This document shows, piece by piece, positions 49,592 through 62,294 of a stretch of DNA of 64,000 nucleotides. The stretch spans positions 7,534,001-7,598,000 of the forward strand of contig JABWDB010000005.1 of assembly GCA_019614645.1 (NCBI GenBank), given 5' to 3'. Numbering within the stretch: position 1 is the stretch's first letter; every line of letters begins with the position of its first letter. The DNA is from Stratiolaelaps scimitus (lineage: Eukaryota; Arthropoda; Arachnida; Mesostigmata; Laelapidae). Under the pieces are notes generated by a model. It saw only the letters and a list, made by a program, of their open reading frames with translations, ran no database searches and was not told the DNA's origin. The position numbers and the translations under genes are program-made.

Positions 49592-52500
49592 GAAGAAAAA
49601 AGGCATATTGTCTCCTGCACATTTGCATATACGTTTTTTTTCTACAATGACGCCCTGCTATCTTCCTGTACCAGGAAATCGCGAGCAAAACCCCGAGGTC
49701 ATACACAGGCGCACGCGCACAAACGCTGCCGCATGCGGCATACTGCCTGCTAATTAATCGATGACTCGCCGCCTTCCGTCCCCACATTTTCGTGGTTCGT
49801 TACTGTTGCTGTTGTCGTTGTTATTGAGCCCGTTTCAACGTCGTTACCAGCGAATGCTGGTGGTACGAAGCTGTGCTCATTACGATGTCCTTCCCGTGTC
49901 CTCCCGTTTTACGGTAGCCCCATGTTCACGAACGTGGACAGTCAGTTGTCAGCTTGCGCAGCGTTGGTCGGTTTCAAAGCTTCTGTGCGTGTCACATGTG
50001 TCCGTCTGCATCTGTGCCGGTCTGTGTTCACATAAAAGAGGTTAGTTACGCGATTAGCCATCCCGAGCACGATCGTTGCCGGCGTTCATTTCTGCCTGCT
50101 TTGTTTACGCTACTCGAAAGTCGCGGCGGATTGTCATCCTATCGTTGGCTGGGTACGAACGCGCAATGATATTAGTTTGTACGAATGAAGGCGCCACCGC
50201 CGCCGGCGGCGGCCGCAGCAGCAGCGGATCGCGTTTGTTAAAATTTGTCAACACCGTCAGACGTTGGGGAGGGCGACTGGCTTGCCGTCCAACCCGCTGG
50301 CAAACATTGTCGACACTTAACTATGTATCTCCGGACGGCTGCAGCTGACAATGTCTGGAAGGCACCATTGGAAGGTGGGCGAACAGCGGGCGATGTATGT
50401 GCCACGTATAGTTGGACTGCTAAGCGTCTGCGCTTATGCTGAACTAGTGCTCGGCTTGCCTGCTCAGGGTTTTGGTTTAATGAGGCAAACGGGACTGGAT
50501 CCGCGGTTCAAGACGACGCGACCAACAGCAGCAGCAGCAGCGGCCGCAGAAGGACTTGTAATAGCTAGTGAAATGAAGGGTCTCCGTGTCTGTCTTGTAC
50601 GGAGAGACTGGTGAAGTGGCCACGATGTTGTGACCAGTAGTGCCGGTACCCAGCGCACAATGCCCACAATGAGTTCCCGCCAACTTGAGAAGACTTATTA
50701 ACATTCTTCTCGGCTGCTGGTATTGCGGTAGTGGTGCTGGTGGTGCTGGTGGTGGTTGTGATGGCGGCCGCGGCGTGTAAAAGTAACAGCGTTTTAGGAC
50801 CCGCGCGAGCAGATCAGAACTAGCGCCGGCAACAGCAGCACCAGTGGATCTTTTCCTTGACCAGAGTCACGGCGGTGCGCGATCCTCGATGACCGCTCAG
50901 TACCATCATCAGAGGCGGCAGGCAGCAGTAAATACCTGTAGACAGACAGCAGCCAGATGATTCATCTGCAGTAGTAGCGGTTCTAGTGGTTGCCGTATAT
51001 TCTCAGCTACTGCTGCTGCTGCTGTTGTTCCTGCCGGGTAGCCTGATTTACTTGACAAAGGCGAGGACAGTTGCGGATGTCTTGGTAGCCGCAAGCGTTG
51101 TGTTATCTTTCGCTCTCATGCTTTCTCCTATAAATATACAAGGGTATAGATATCTATACGCATACAATTTGTAGGTTCCCGTACCATTCCCAGACCATAG
51201 GTACGAATCAGCGTGAGTAACCGCATTGGTTGAGAGGGGTCACAGTCGTTGAATGTGGGGCCACCTCACCTCCCTCCAATAAATTAATGAGTTATCCAGC
51301 GAGCTACCGATCTTCGTCAGGGATTCGTTCGTGGGCGGTCGGTCGGCATCTGAGAACAGACGACTAGAACACCGGCAACGATAGCTAGGAGCGAATGCGT
51401 ATATGGTTCAGCTCTTCCTACGTTGCGCTTATCTGTGTAGAACAAGCAGCTGCTTCACGGTTGGCACGTTACCTCTGCGTGGCATCGTCGTGGTAAACCG
51501 TCATCAGTGTCACCATGGTACGGCGCCAGCAACGTACAGACGGCCTTGGCCAAGCCAGCGTCCCGCCCCCCATCCACGAGGAAAGTATACCCGTATGTGT
51601 CTATGTGTGCAAGACGTGTGCCGTCGGCTCGGCCAGATCCGACCGTACCGGATCATCCTCGTCGAGGAACCGCTGCTGCGGCAGCACTGAGAGCCGACAC
51701 GTTCAACAAGTCTAATTACGGCGGACTTGCGCGTGTCAGCCGTCGCGGGACCAGCAGCACCAGGAGATGAGAACAAAATGGACGATGGAGATAGACGAAT
51801 GGACGGCGACAACGCGACGCTGAACGAGCAGTCGGCAGAAGCATTGTCAAAATGGACACCGCCAGCCGATGGAAAAGGCCAACCTACAGAGCAGGGCAAA
51901 GTAACGGATAGCGAGCGGGCAACGGGCAGCTCAGTAAAAGCTGCGCGAACGGCAGCAGCAGCAGTAATATAATGATAATAATAATAACAACGATAATGGG
52001 TGGAAGTTGAACATAATAACTGGAGCTGCTGGCGTTGTTCAACTGCTGGCAAACGGACAGTGAACAACTGGATGATAAACGGCAGTCCCGGGCCTAATCG
52101 CCACTGCTGTTAGGTCCACCACCGCTGTCATCGTCACTAACACCACCGTAATCTTGTAGCATTGTCGTATTCTGCATCAGATGCTGTCACGAACATGGCA
52201 GTGTAGCGGCGGCGGCGACGACGTTTGTTGCGGTTTTGATTGTCGTTGTTTTTGCTTTGGCGATGCCAGCTACTTCTGACGATGAATCTGTGCGGTATGA
52301 CTGCGCCACCAACGTTGCCTGTTGATTGCAGCTGTCGCTAGGGTTCGAGGCGAAGGATGGGTAAGGCGAGAGCCGGCATCCGCTTCTCGGGATGAAGATT
52401 ATTATTTATGTAGTCGAATACAAGTCAGAACTTCAAACGTAAACTGTGTATGTGTGTGTTTTTGAAGGAGAAATTGTAAGTCTTACGTGTTTATGAATGG

Positions 52501-55500
52501 GTGCTATTACTGCCAAAAAAGATAAGTGAAAGATTCAAAATGTAAGAGAAAAACTTCAGCTCAGAAGATAGGTGGCTTACGATGCGGACATGCCCACATA
52601 TCATGGGTGGTACATTCACAGGACAACACCGTGACCGCCCCCGCCCCCATCGTCTGGAACTGTTGACGATGTTCAATAACATCACCAGCCCGGTACCAGG
52701 AGGGTGGTGCTCATTCCGTCATTAAGCTCGGTGGGATGTGGCCAAGCCCAGCCACGGACAAGTCACCGCTCAAGAAGGTATATGACAGTGGTTCAACTGC
52801 GATTAGCGTTTCTTTATATAACAAAAAAAAGATACTTGCGAATTGTTCCGGCTATAGCGAACGCTTGTAGCAGACTGCCATTTGGGAGATAGCACAGACC
52901 TAGATGGGAATGAATAGCCTCTCCCCCAGGGTGAGCTGATACGATCAGCTACGAACTGTTTATCCGTCGTCGACGAACAAACGTTGAGAAACTATCGGCA
53001 CGATTTTGAGTGCTTTTTTTCTGCACTGAAGTGATCGCACTGAAGTTGCTTGACTGCTGCATCCGGCTATACTAAACTCGCGTGATACGGTTCAAGTTAA
53101 GTTTCACTTCAAGCGCTGGCCCAAGCGCAGCAAGTCACAGCAATGATTCGCCAGCCTTTCATAACAGTTCAAACAAATGCAAAGTTCAAAAAAATGTGTT
53201 GCACTCTTCGCACGAATTAAGCGCGAGGACAACGTGCCCGCGTGCGAATCGACAGTCAAACACAATCCGGAAGAGTGTACGGTGACACGTTGATAAACGT
53301 ATTTTACGACCGCGACGCCGCCGCCCCCGCCGCCTACCTCGAATGCGTACGCTACCAAGATACACAATAGCCATCCCACTGCAATTCGCTGCGTTCCAAA
53401 ACCCTGCTGTCGCTGTGTGACCTAACGTCCATTCAAGCTGACAGTTGACGGCACAACTTCGATGATAACACATGATCTATGATTTATGTAAAATTTGCAA
53501 ATTCACCTGTTCGCCGTCCGTTTCGTCGCGTGGCGTCGCCATTGAAACGAAATTGTAACGAGTGAAGTGTCGCGCGCCTGCCACACGCGCCGATTTCGAC
53601 GAGAGGTGAGACCTTTGCAAATCTGGCCGCCAGATCATCCCCCTGTGTCGTTACGATAGCCGTTTAGTCGTATGCCAGTCATTCTTCTTCGGGCTGTTCT
53701 TCGCCGGGGCTTACGTAAGCGGCAAGAGACAAGCGGAGGCATTTTACCCTGCCTCATCTCTATGTGCTACCTGACGGCCGATGATGGTGATAAAGGGGAC
53801 TCATCCATTTTGCCACATCGCTGGGGGCGTCAGGAGTGCGGGTCTTCGGCGGCGGCGGCGGCTTCAAGCCGCACGGCGATGGACAGCGGCTTCGGCAGCT
53901 TCTTCGAAAATGTGTCCTGTCAAAGTCGACTGATCCGCCGCGACAGGGCACCAGCAGCAGCGACGGCAGTAGCAGCTGAAATGGCGGCGGCGGCTACGGC
54001 AGAAGTAACTGTTCATCTCTAATATCGTCGACGCCGTCAATCGGAGCCGTTACCAACAACAAACAAAAAGCCGATCAATGAATGAATTGATCGATATCAT
54101 GCTGATGCTGATGGCTCTTTGACAAAGCTGCTCATAGAAGAAAGACGCATCATTATTGAGCGAAAAGGCATTGCTCTCCTATTGTCTGTTGCCGACAACG
54201 GCCACCGGCCTGCCGCGGTCGCTCTCAGCGATTTCGATCAGCGACGCCGGAGTTCGCGAGGCAACGCAGGCGCGGGTGCGTAGCCGGCTCCCGGCACAAC
54301 GGCCAACGGCGCGTGCCGATACGCTGGCGGCGAGGCAGAGAGGCACGCTGGAACCTGGCTTCGGCATCATCTTTTCTATTTATGTTCTCGTTGTCGACGA
54401 AGTCAAGGGGTCGTCGTCAGCGCCAGAGCTAATTCGGAGTGGCTGATCTGTTCAACAAAACCACGCTTCAGGATCGTTTAGCGACCGATCATTCGAAATG
54501 ACGATGATCTACTCGACGAATGTCTCGGCTTGTAGAAGTTGAACGATATCTGTCTGAGTGTCTATCGGTAGTTATGTGCGTCTGTGTGTGTGCATGGGCT
54601 TTCTTTGTGTAATTGAACTGATGGATGTGATACGATAGCAGTGTCCAACTATTGTAGTTGTTCTCGGCCACTTTTGCCGGATTGTCTGTCCTAGAGAGGC
54701 GATTCGGGGGCTACTTCAGTTGGGCAGAGAAATTAGAAGCACCTTTAGCCAAACAAATATGGAAAGCGCCGCTTCAGCGACCTATATTTTCCGTTAACCT
54801 CTCGTTCACATGTAGCCATATATCAGTTATAGTTGTGGAAGCAGTGTCGCTTTTTACATGTTTGCTCTAATTGGCTAAATGGTCACATTAATGTGAAATG
54901 CCCACTTTGTGTTTCTATTACATTTCACATGTATTCCTTCCAACTGCTGCGGACATCACCACGTGTGTTATTCTCACATTATTCTCAAAATCAAGGCCCA
55001 GCTCATAACGGATGTGGGAGAATTCCCACTGCCCTGCACCGCTATCGCCGGATGTGGTTGTCATTTCCTCTGAAACGGTGCTTTTTTTTCGGTCAAAAGT
55101 GCAATGCAAGTCTGATAGCGCGATACGTGGGCAGTGGCCCGCTGGCACTCACGCACACTGGAAGGTGTGTTGCCGTGACACAAAGAGCTTCTTCGTACAC
55201 TTTCAAGACTTGATCCGCGGAAATTTCGTGGACGTTTCGAATAAATTAATAGTAGAAAAGAGGCGTAGAAGAGTAAGGGCTTACTTTCGGGTCTGGGAGG
55301 TAATTAAATACAATATAATACACTTTTGTGTCGGAGAACAAACAAAATCTAATAAAAAGTTCCACTTTTTCGAAAGTGGTTGAGAGCGTTCCGATTTAGT
55401 TATCAATCTCTGTTAGTATATATGTATATTGCAGAAAACGAGGTATAACGTGGATATTTCTGCTTACGATGGGCAGCATGCCTCTCGCGAGAAGCCATGA

Positions 55501-57949
55501 AGGTGCCCCGCTGCACGGGACCAGCAGGACCATACGGATCTTTCGAAATCATTTATTCAATGATCATTTATCGCCTCCATTCAGAGATACTTAAATCTAC
55601 TTGAGGATCTAAGAAACAACGGTTTCCGTGACTTCCCATTAACAAATTAGCTCATTATAAAAGTTCGACTTCATTTAAACCATCACGTTCTCCCTAAAGA
55701 AACGAATAATATATATATATATATATATATCATACATTCTTCATGGTAGCATACGGCGAGGCGTAATAATAAATTTTCTTTAGGCTTAGACGTTTTTTTA
55801 CTAACATCTTTCTCTGCATGTACAGTCGAAATCTGAATATCTTATTCTTCAATGCAATTAGCGTGGCCAACATTTTCTCTAAATGGCTCTTGTTTAGGCC
55901 ATCATCAGGCTGTCTACAATGAACTTCTCTAGTCCACTTTGCCCCCATCGAGCAGCCTCTGGCTCATGGGCATACTCACGAATATATCAAGATGTTGTTT
56001 ACATACATGGTCCGGGCACAATTGTTGGCCCTTTGTTACCAATAATAAACAATAATAATACTAATAATAATCTCCACACCGTACAAAATGCTTCTCACAA
56101 CTAGTTCGTTAGCGTTGTAACGAATATCCGACGATTATCTCCGTACCAGCCAGCTGACTGTCGGGGAGCGTTTACCGGCCATTGGCATCGGCCTGTATGC
56201 GAATCGCTTGAGATCTCAGAGCAATTAGAAACATATTATCAGTAATGTTACGAGTAGAAATATCTGCCTACTTCGGGGCCGCCTGTTGTGATAATTTAGC
56301 CAGTTCGGTTGTTTTAACCTGGGACACCTGTGACACCAAAAGAAAAGCTAGTAAGTCCCCGCTTGCAGAAGGGGAAAACTTGACTTTTAGTTATGATCCG
56401 GCAAGCTGATCCAATATGCGATTCAATCTCTCTGATTCGTACTCTCCTGGAGTACTATCTTGTTGACCTGGCAATTTCAGTTATATGCTATAGAGACGTC
56501 TCCTAGGTTGTATGTCAATATGGCCCACACCTAATTAAAATGTATTATTTTTAATATTTATGCCTTAAGCAGTAAGTCTGCGGCATGCATCCAAGGTGAA
56601 CAGAACTTGCCGTCGAGTAAGGACCACTCGCTGATAAATCATGACACACTCAAACTACCACTACTCCTCCTAACGGTATCGGTCAAATATCACGAAAATC
56701 CCAAAGCAATGATGATTGATATATATTCCTATTTCACCAGACACAAGAGGTTCCGTAATTGGCTGGTCAGCGGGGAAACGTATTGGTCTTCATTGAAAAT
56801 ACCTGTCCCATTCTGTGTATATAAAGTCGCCACCTATCCGGCAATTATACCACAAATACTCGGAGCGACTTAGGTGTACGTTCCGCACACTTGCCTCTAA
56901 GGATTACGGGAGATTGACTATTCTGTATCGTAATGAACAATCGTATCGCGCTCATTTGCATAGACGCAATGGCTAGTGGAATTGAGTTCAGTCAAATGAA
57001 GACCGTAATTATCTTCTGAGTCTGATTAGTTCGGCTAGTTGTATTTGGTTAATTAATTGTTCGACCACTACAGTGAGAACGACTAGATGACCTGTATCGA
57101 AAGTGCATCCGAAGATCGATACTAATCACTTACTTTGTCGGAGCAACAGCAATGAAATACTGTTCGACTGAAGCAGCTTGACCTTGCCCAGACGCGCGAA
57201 TGATTGTCATTAAAATCAACCCAACAATAATGGGCCCGAAGTCCCTATTCAAGTTGTATTTATATCATGAACAATCTCAGCCATTTGAGAAATCAATGGC
57301 TCCATTGCACCTTTTGCATACATCAGTGGCTTTACTTACTTACCTCTAACTATTCGACATGAAGACGTTAGCTACATCTTCTTCTAAGCATTGCTACCAC
57401 GCATTGGAACAAATCACGCCTCTATCAACATTTTCGGTGTTGAATCTCATGTGGTACGGAAGAGGCAGCAATAGCGTATTGTCGTCAATCAACCATGAAC
57501 TAACAACTCCGTGATGGTAGCCGCCGGTAGCGGCGGCCGTAATCACGACAACAAATACGCACTTAACGGCAGAGAACCGAACACACGTGCAAATGTATAC
57601 CAGCTCTCACATGCACACTTACAAAACATACACCCGCATGGAAATTGATTAAGGCCAAATAACCGATGATTCTGTACTTTCTTTCTATGAATGCCTGGAT
57701 TATTAGACTCATGTGAATAAATCGATATTCGGTTATTGCCCATTAGACCTGAACAGTGGCAAAAAAAAATGCGCAAAGCTGGTTTTATGAACGGTACCGA
57801 ATCCACACTCAGTGGTATAATATTCGAGCGACAATCAGTAGAGGTCAACTCATCCAAAGACGATTTGCCGGAGCTTTTCCTAATGGTCAATGTTTGTCAC
57901 CAGTACAAGTAGTGTTCGCTTCTGCCTTATCGGAGACGCGAGACCTGAA

Positions 57950-58290
57950 TTACGTAGACAATTAATTTTACAAAATTTTTTTTCCTCATCAGCACGGCCA
58001 TGCAGCGCAGGGACAGCAGCGTCGTCCTCGGTAACGTTGTTTATGCTTTGGAAAAATTCGACAAGCATCCATAGTTGATAGCAGCCGAGTATAATGCAAG
58101 CGACGGAGTTACCTTTGACGGATATGATGTCAGTTATCCAACAGCCCACTCCAGAGCTCGTTTGGGCTTCCTCTTTCACTTGTGTCAGTAAAACACCATT
58201 TGCACCGATGGCGAGCAACGTAACCACAAACTCCAATGTCGACAGCGTCCGATAGTTTAAGCAGCAACAACAACAACAGCAGCAGCAGCT
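57950..58290 (-). CDS. Exon-like ORF with poly-Cys run and two hydrophobic segments (putative small membrane protein)
   Basis: The minus-strand frame reads through a (CTG/TTG)n repeat as nine consecutive Cys, then a hydrophobic segment (STLEFVVTLLAIGANGVLLT), a polar loop of about 25 residues, and a second hydrophobic segment (VACIILGCYQLWMLVEFF). A Cys cluster beside a first membrane helix resembles small arthropod tetra-span proteins with palmitoylated termini, such as the DUF4728 type. No in-frame ATG lies close upstream; an ATG TGC TC|gtgagt near 58396 could be a first mini-exon. A donor-like AAAG|gtaact inside the ORF (about 58112) leaves the 3' boundary open. Coordinates are the convincing core only. 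Confidence 0.3.
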
Positions 58291-58399
58291 GGATTTCAGA
58301 TGAGTACGTGGGCTGCTTCCTAGTGTGCGACGACCTGCGTCGATCTCGACTATGGTCGAATCATTGAGGTACACAAGATCACTCACGAGCACATGCTAC

Positions 58400-59400
58400 A
58401 ACTTCCTCCGATATCCGTCTCTCCAAACTAGAACGTGGAACGGCATCGACCAACAAGAACAATAACAACGATAAGCACAACAAACAGATATAACGCACTC
58501 AAGCGTCTCGAGTACCGATCAGCCGGGTCTACCGGCAATGACCTCGATCACAACAGCCCAAACCTGCTACACCCAGTGGTCTCATCTTATATCGACTTAT
58601 CTATCTAGGAGTAAGCCAGCGGACGTCGGGAGGCGGCACTCATTTCCCCGCTGGTTTCGCACCTCGCACGAACCGCCCAAAAAGCGGTAGCAGTCAACCG
58701 AGGTGTCGCGGTAGTAGCCGTTAACGGAAGGCGCGCTCCGGAACCGTCTTTATCAGCAGCGTGCAGACATCGGCACGGCGCGGCGCGGTACTGCCAGTGC
58801 GATCCAACGGTCGGTCTACACCGTCGCTCAACCAGAACGGCCCGCTAGAGATGTTCTGCCATGGTAGGCGGTGGCGGTACGCGAACGCATCGCGTCGTCT
58901 GGAGCTATCAGCCCCGGTGAGGGTTGCCGTTATCTGCCTTCCTTTCCATTACGCTCACTCACTGTCTCAACGGTCTGTCAACATTATCAAGTGCATCAAC
59001 ATGTTAACATGGGTCCAGGCGGTTCTCGGTTCTTCGTGCTTTGCACGGGACCAGATCAACGGCGGCTTCATCTTGCTACCGTACAGAACACAGAGGTCAG
59101 CAGCGACCACTGCCGTGTTTGCGCGTGTGGGTTTACATAAAGATGCTGCCGAATGTGTAATACAAACCTATGAGCACAACCCGATCCGTAGCTACCTCAC
59201 GTTATTGTTACTAGTAAGTGTCCATTTGGGAGGTACGGACGTGGAAATGACGATGAAATCCAGGGGTACTGGGCTCAGGGAGCCGCAAGGGAATAGCCGG
59301 CGACCAGATGCGAATACTGAGGAGAATGAATGCCTATCTCTATTACCGCATATAGACAATTTTTGTTATATGATATATATATATATATATATATATACAT
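58400..59400. other. GC-rich stretch, possible promoter-proximal sequence of the minus-strand membrane-protein candidate
   Basis: CpG-rich sequence with a long chance plus-strand frame (58761-59477) that runs into the AT repeat and has no domain. It lies directly upstream of the putative exon at 57950-58290. Confidence 0.3.
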
Positions 59401-59402
59401 AC

Positions 59403-59436
59403 ATTGATGTATATATATATATATATATACATCAAT
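59403..59436. repeat. Perfect 34-bp AT palindrome
   Basis: ATTGATGTA, an alternating TA core, then TACATCAAT form a perfect palindrome. It sits right after another (AT)n tract (59373-59397). The non-repetitive arms show it is not just a microsatellite. It may be a TA-core hairpin or a product of repeat-mediated inversion. Confidence 0.8.
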
Positions 59437-59464
59437 CAAAGACTCTGTTTAATAATCTGTATCT

Positions 59465-59880
59465 AATAGTAGAGTAGAACAAACGGTGCGACTCGCTCTG
59501 CAGTTTGACGCTATTGAGTTTGAGCGTATCATTTCCGCCAATTTTTTGGCATATGCTCTCCATAGATGGTGATGGAGATCGTTCTGGCTAGCGATTATGG
59601 AAAGCGAAGAAAAGTACGGATTGGCCGAAAAAATTCGCTCAAACTTACTAGCGTCGGGGCTACTTGCTGACTGCAGAGTGGGGATGCTCAATACAAATAT
59701 AGGGAAGACAAAATACCAGGAAATGGGGGACCACGTTTGAAGGATTTGTCGAGAAGTAGGTGAAACAGTAGAGCATATTGTACGCTGTACTGAACTGGAT
59801 TGTGAGGTGATATGTAAGAGAACAGTAGATATGAAATTTGTTCATTTGTTTCAAAGAACATAATATGGGACAATCAAAGT
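59465..59880 (+). mobile_element. C-terminal fragment of a non-LTR retrotransposon, degenerate
   Basis: Plus-strand translation gives EKIRSNLLASGLLADCRVGM, then after frame changes ICREVGETVEHIVRC. The C-x(n)-ET-x2-H-x3-C arrangement is the terminal zinc-knuckle-like motif of many LINE ORF2 proteins. No complete ORF remains. It is followed by AT repeats. Confidence 0.6.
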
Positions 59881-59957
59881 GGACCAAACATGAAATAATT
59901 ACAATAATTATGTAAATAAGCAAAACCCGAAGAGGTTCCGGAAGGTAAAAAATGTAG

Positions 59958-60016
59958 ATATATATATATATATATATCCTTTATGAGATTATATATATAT
60001 ATATCCTCTATGAGAT
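59958..60016. repeat. Two-unit tandem duplication
   Basis: The unit (TA)n-TCCTYTATGAGAT occurs twice head to tail, differing by one T/C change, so an AT microsatellite and its flank were duplicated together. Confidence 0.75.
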
Positions 60017-60140
60017 CAGCTTTGGTTTAGGCTAACCGATGAAGGCGGGGGAGATGCATAGAATCTTCCGTGCGATCTCGTTAGCCGACACACATTGCAC
60101 ACACACACAAGTTGCTCTATTTATCACAGTTTTCTCACAG

Positions 60141-60261
60141 GTTCACTGTTACTGGTCAAGGAAATTGCATACACATGCTTAAGACCATTGCACGTTGGGA
60201 GTTCGTCATAGAAGCGATTGCCCCCATCACCATACTGGTGCCCTTGTTGAGTCTATTGACA
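60141..60261 (+). CDS. Possible exon encoding one hydrophobic segment
   Basis: The acceptor tttctcacag and donor ACA|gtgagc bracket 40 codons including WEFVIEAIAPITILVPLLSL, one membrane-length segment. No neighbouring exon could be joined to it. It could belong to a receptor-like gene, but the evidence is only splice sites and hydrophobicity. Confidence 0.18.
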
Positions 60262-62294
60262 GTGAGCTCGCTTCTTAATGAGCACAACTTTTGACTTGCC
60301 ATTCTACTTGAAATTCATACAGACAGGTGGTTGTCGTTTTTAATCCACGAGTGCACATTATGGCTGCATTCGTCATTGGTGGAAGCGTGTCCGCATGTTC
60401 CAGCGTGAATCGCGCTCGGGCATAGTTCGCGTTCTCCAATCTTCCCTAGAACCACTATCAAATACTACTGCCACATAAGATACCCTTGCTAGTGTTACAA
60501 TACAATCCTTGCTCAGTTGATTTGACGCTTATGCAGCTCACGCATTAAGGTACGGCTTGAGCTCGTTTAGACCTATGATACAAACGTTTATGAATACATA
60601 GAATATGTATAAATATCGTTGTTTCTTGATTTCATCCGCCTGACGAAACGCACGCACGTGTTTGTTCTATTAGTATAGCTCATTAATTCTATATATTGTT
60701 GGGTTAAGTGCTAAGAACGCGTAGATTGACGCCTGCTACGCATTACGTCACCGAAGTGCTACCGGTGCCGAGATGGAGAGAGAGAGAGGGAGAGAGAGAG
60801 CTAGTCATCAGCCCAGATCGTCGGAAACTCACTCCAGCCGCCCGCTACGCGCAACAGCAAACAAAAAAGGAAAAATCGTCTCCGTAGTCTGCATTTCTCA
60901 AATGTTTCCTCACGTCATTTGCACCCAAACACACAGCTAGCCGCCAAGCAAATCGCGATCACCGACTGCCGACTATCACAGCTGGAACGGCCCGCGTGGT
61001 GTGTTCCATTCGCAACCACGTAACCCCAGCTTTACTGCTGCAGTAGCTACAGCTACTGCATTGTGTTTAACTAGTGTAATGTAATGACGGGACCCGCCGA
61101 CCGCGCTTACCGTTCGTGTGTTGATGGTTAATCGTCGGCCTGGCCACCGTGCTGGGACACCGTGGGAAATTGTTGATCGTATCAGCAGCTGACCGGCAAT
61201 CTCTCTCGTTGCTATCTCCCGCCTCCCCCGCTTTTCCGTTCGGGCAAATTGAGTTGAACTTCATCATTGAGCGACGGTGCGGTGCACCTCCGACTGTGTG
61301 GCATCCACGTCACAGCTGAGTTTGTGTAGAAGTTCGTCGTGGTAAGTATTGGATTTGCGTAGGCGATGCGTGCCGCCATAAGAACTGCGCCGGAGCTAGA
61401 GGCCGCACTCCCGCCCTATACTGGGACAGCACATGTCGTCGTATGTCGTTGAGCGTTGCTGCGGTTCGCAACTTGTCCATCTGGTTGATAGTTAACGCTA
61501 GACATCGCCGAAATGGGAAAATAAACCTAGTAGCCCACGCGTCTTCGCCAATGCAATCGTTGCTGTCAGCAGAAAAGGCCGCACCAGTGGCGGATACGCG
61601 TAACAGAGACACAGTAACAAAGAACTAACGATGCCAACAGTAGACTACCCCCTGAAGCTACACACTCCACTTCGATTGAGCGGCAGATTAGGAGGAACGC
61701 CGGATGCACGCGGAGGCGTTCGGAGGCACTTCTGCAACGGTGTCGTTGTTACTGTTGTTGTTGTCGCTCCTGCTGCTGCTGCAGCCACCGCCCGCTCCAT
61801 CGGACACATTTGTTTCCACCCATTGTCTTGTGATTAAAACGACAAGACGAGATGATCTCATGACTAATACCAATATTACAATGTCCTGTCATACCTCCAA
61901 TCACTCTATCACAGGGTGAGGACAACAATAGCAGTAGTTGTCGCAAACAGCAACGGCGCAACCCTGGACGATTCGTTCGTCGAGGACGAACGCCCTTTTA
62001 GAAATCACAGTTTACTGGACACATCTAGCTGTTATAGTTTCGGGCAAACTGGAGCTGTGTGTGTTTTTGAACGAGCTGAGTATTGGGCACTGTTGTATTT
62101 CCCAGGACGTCACTAACATGATGAGCAATGATTGATAAGCGGGCGGTTCATCACCGAAGTGTTGTTGCTGATTTTCGTTTGCGAGAAACTAACTGCTGTC
62201 TAGGGAGACAGCCCAACTGCCGTCTGTTGCGCCTTGTTGGCAACACCCTTCAGTTATGCATACATTGACCGGGTCGAATCTAAGCTACTACGAA

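Larger units (their letters stand above)
45200..57900. other. Mostly non-coding stretch with SINE copies
   Basis: AT-repeat clusters near 46480-46545 and 49569-49591. A second triplet-rich, GC-richer zone lies at about 50.2-54.0 kb, with Ala/Gly-type chance frames (for example near 53850-54010). No frame here carries a recognisable domain or a phase-joined exon pair. Confidence 0.5.

Noticed and set aside
51510..52067. 185-codon minus-strand ORF
   Set aside because: Ala/Tyr runs come from repeats; no domain and no plausible start context.
58761..59477. 238-codon plus-strand ORF
   Set aside because: Ends inside an (AT)n repeat as alternating Tyr-Ile and shows no domain. A GSRFFVLCTGPD string in another frame recalled cyclophilin but the rest does not fit.
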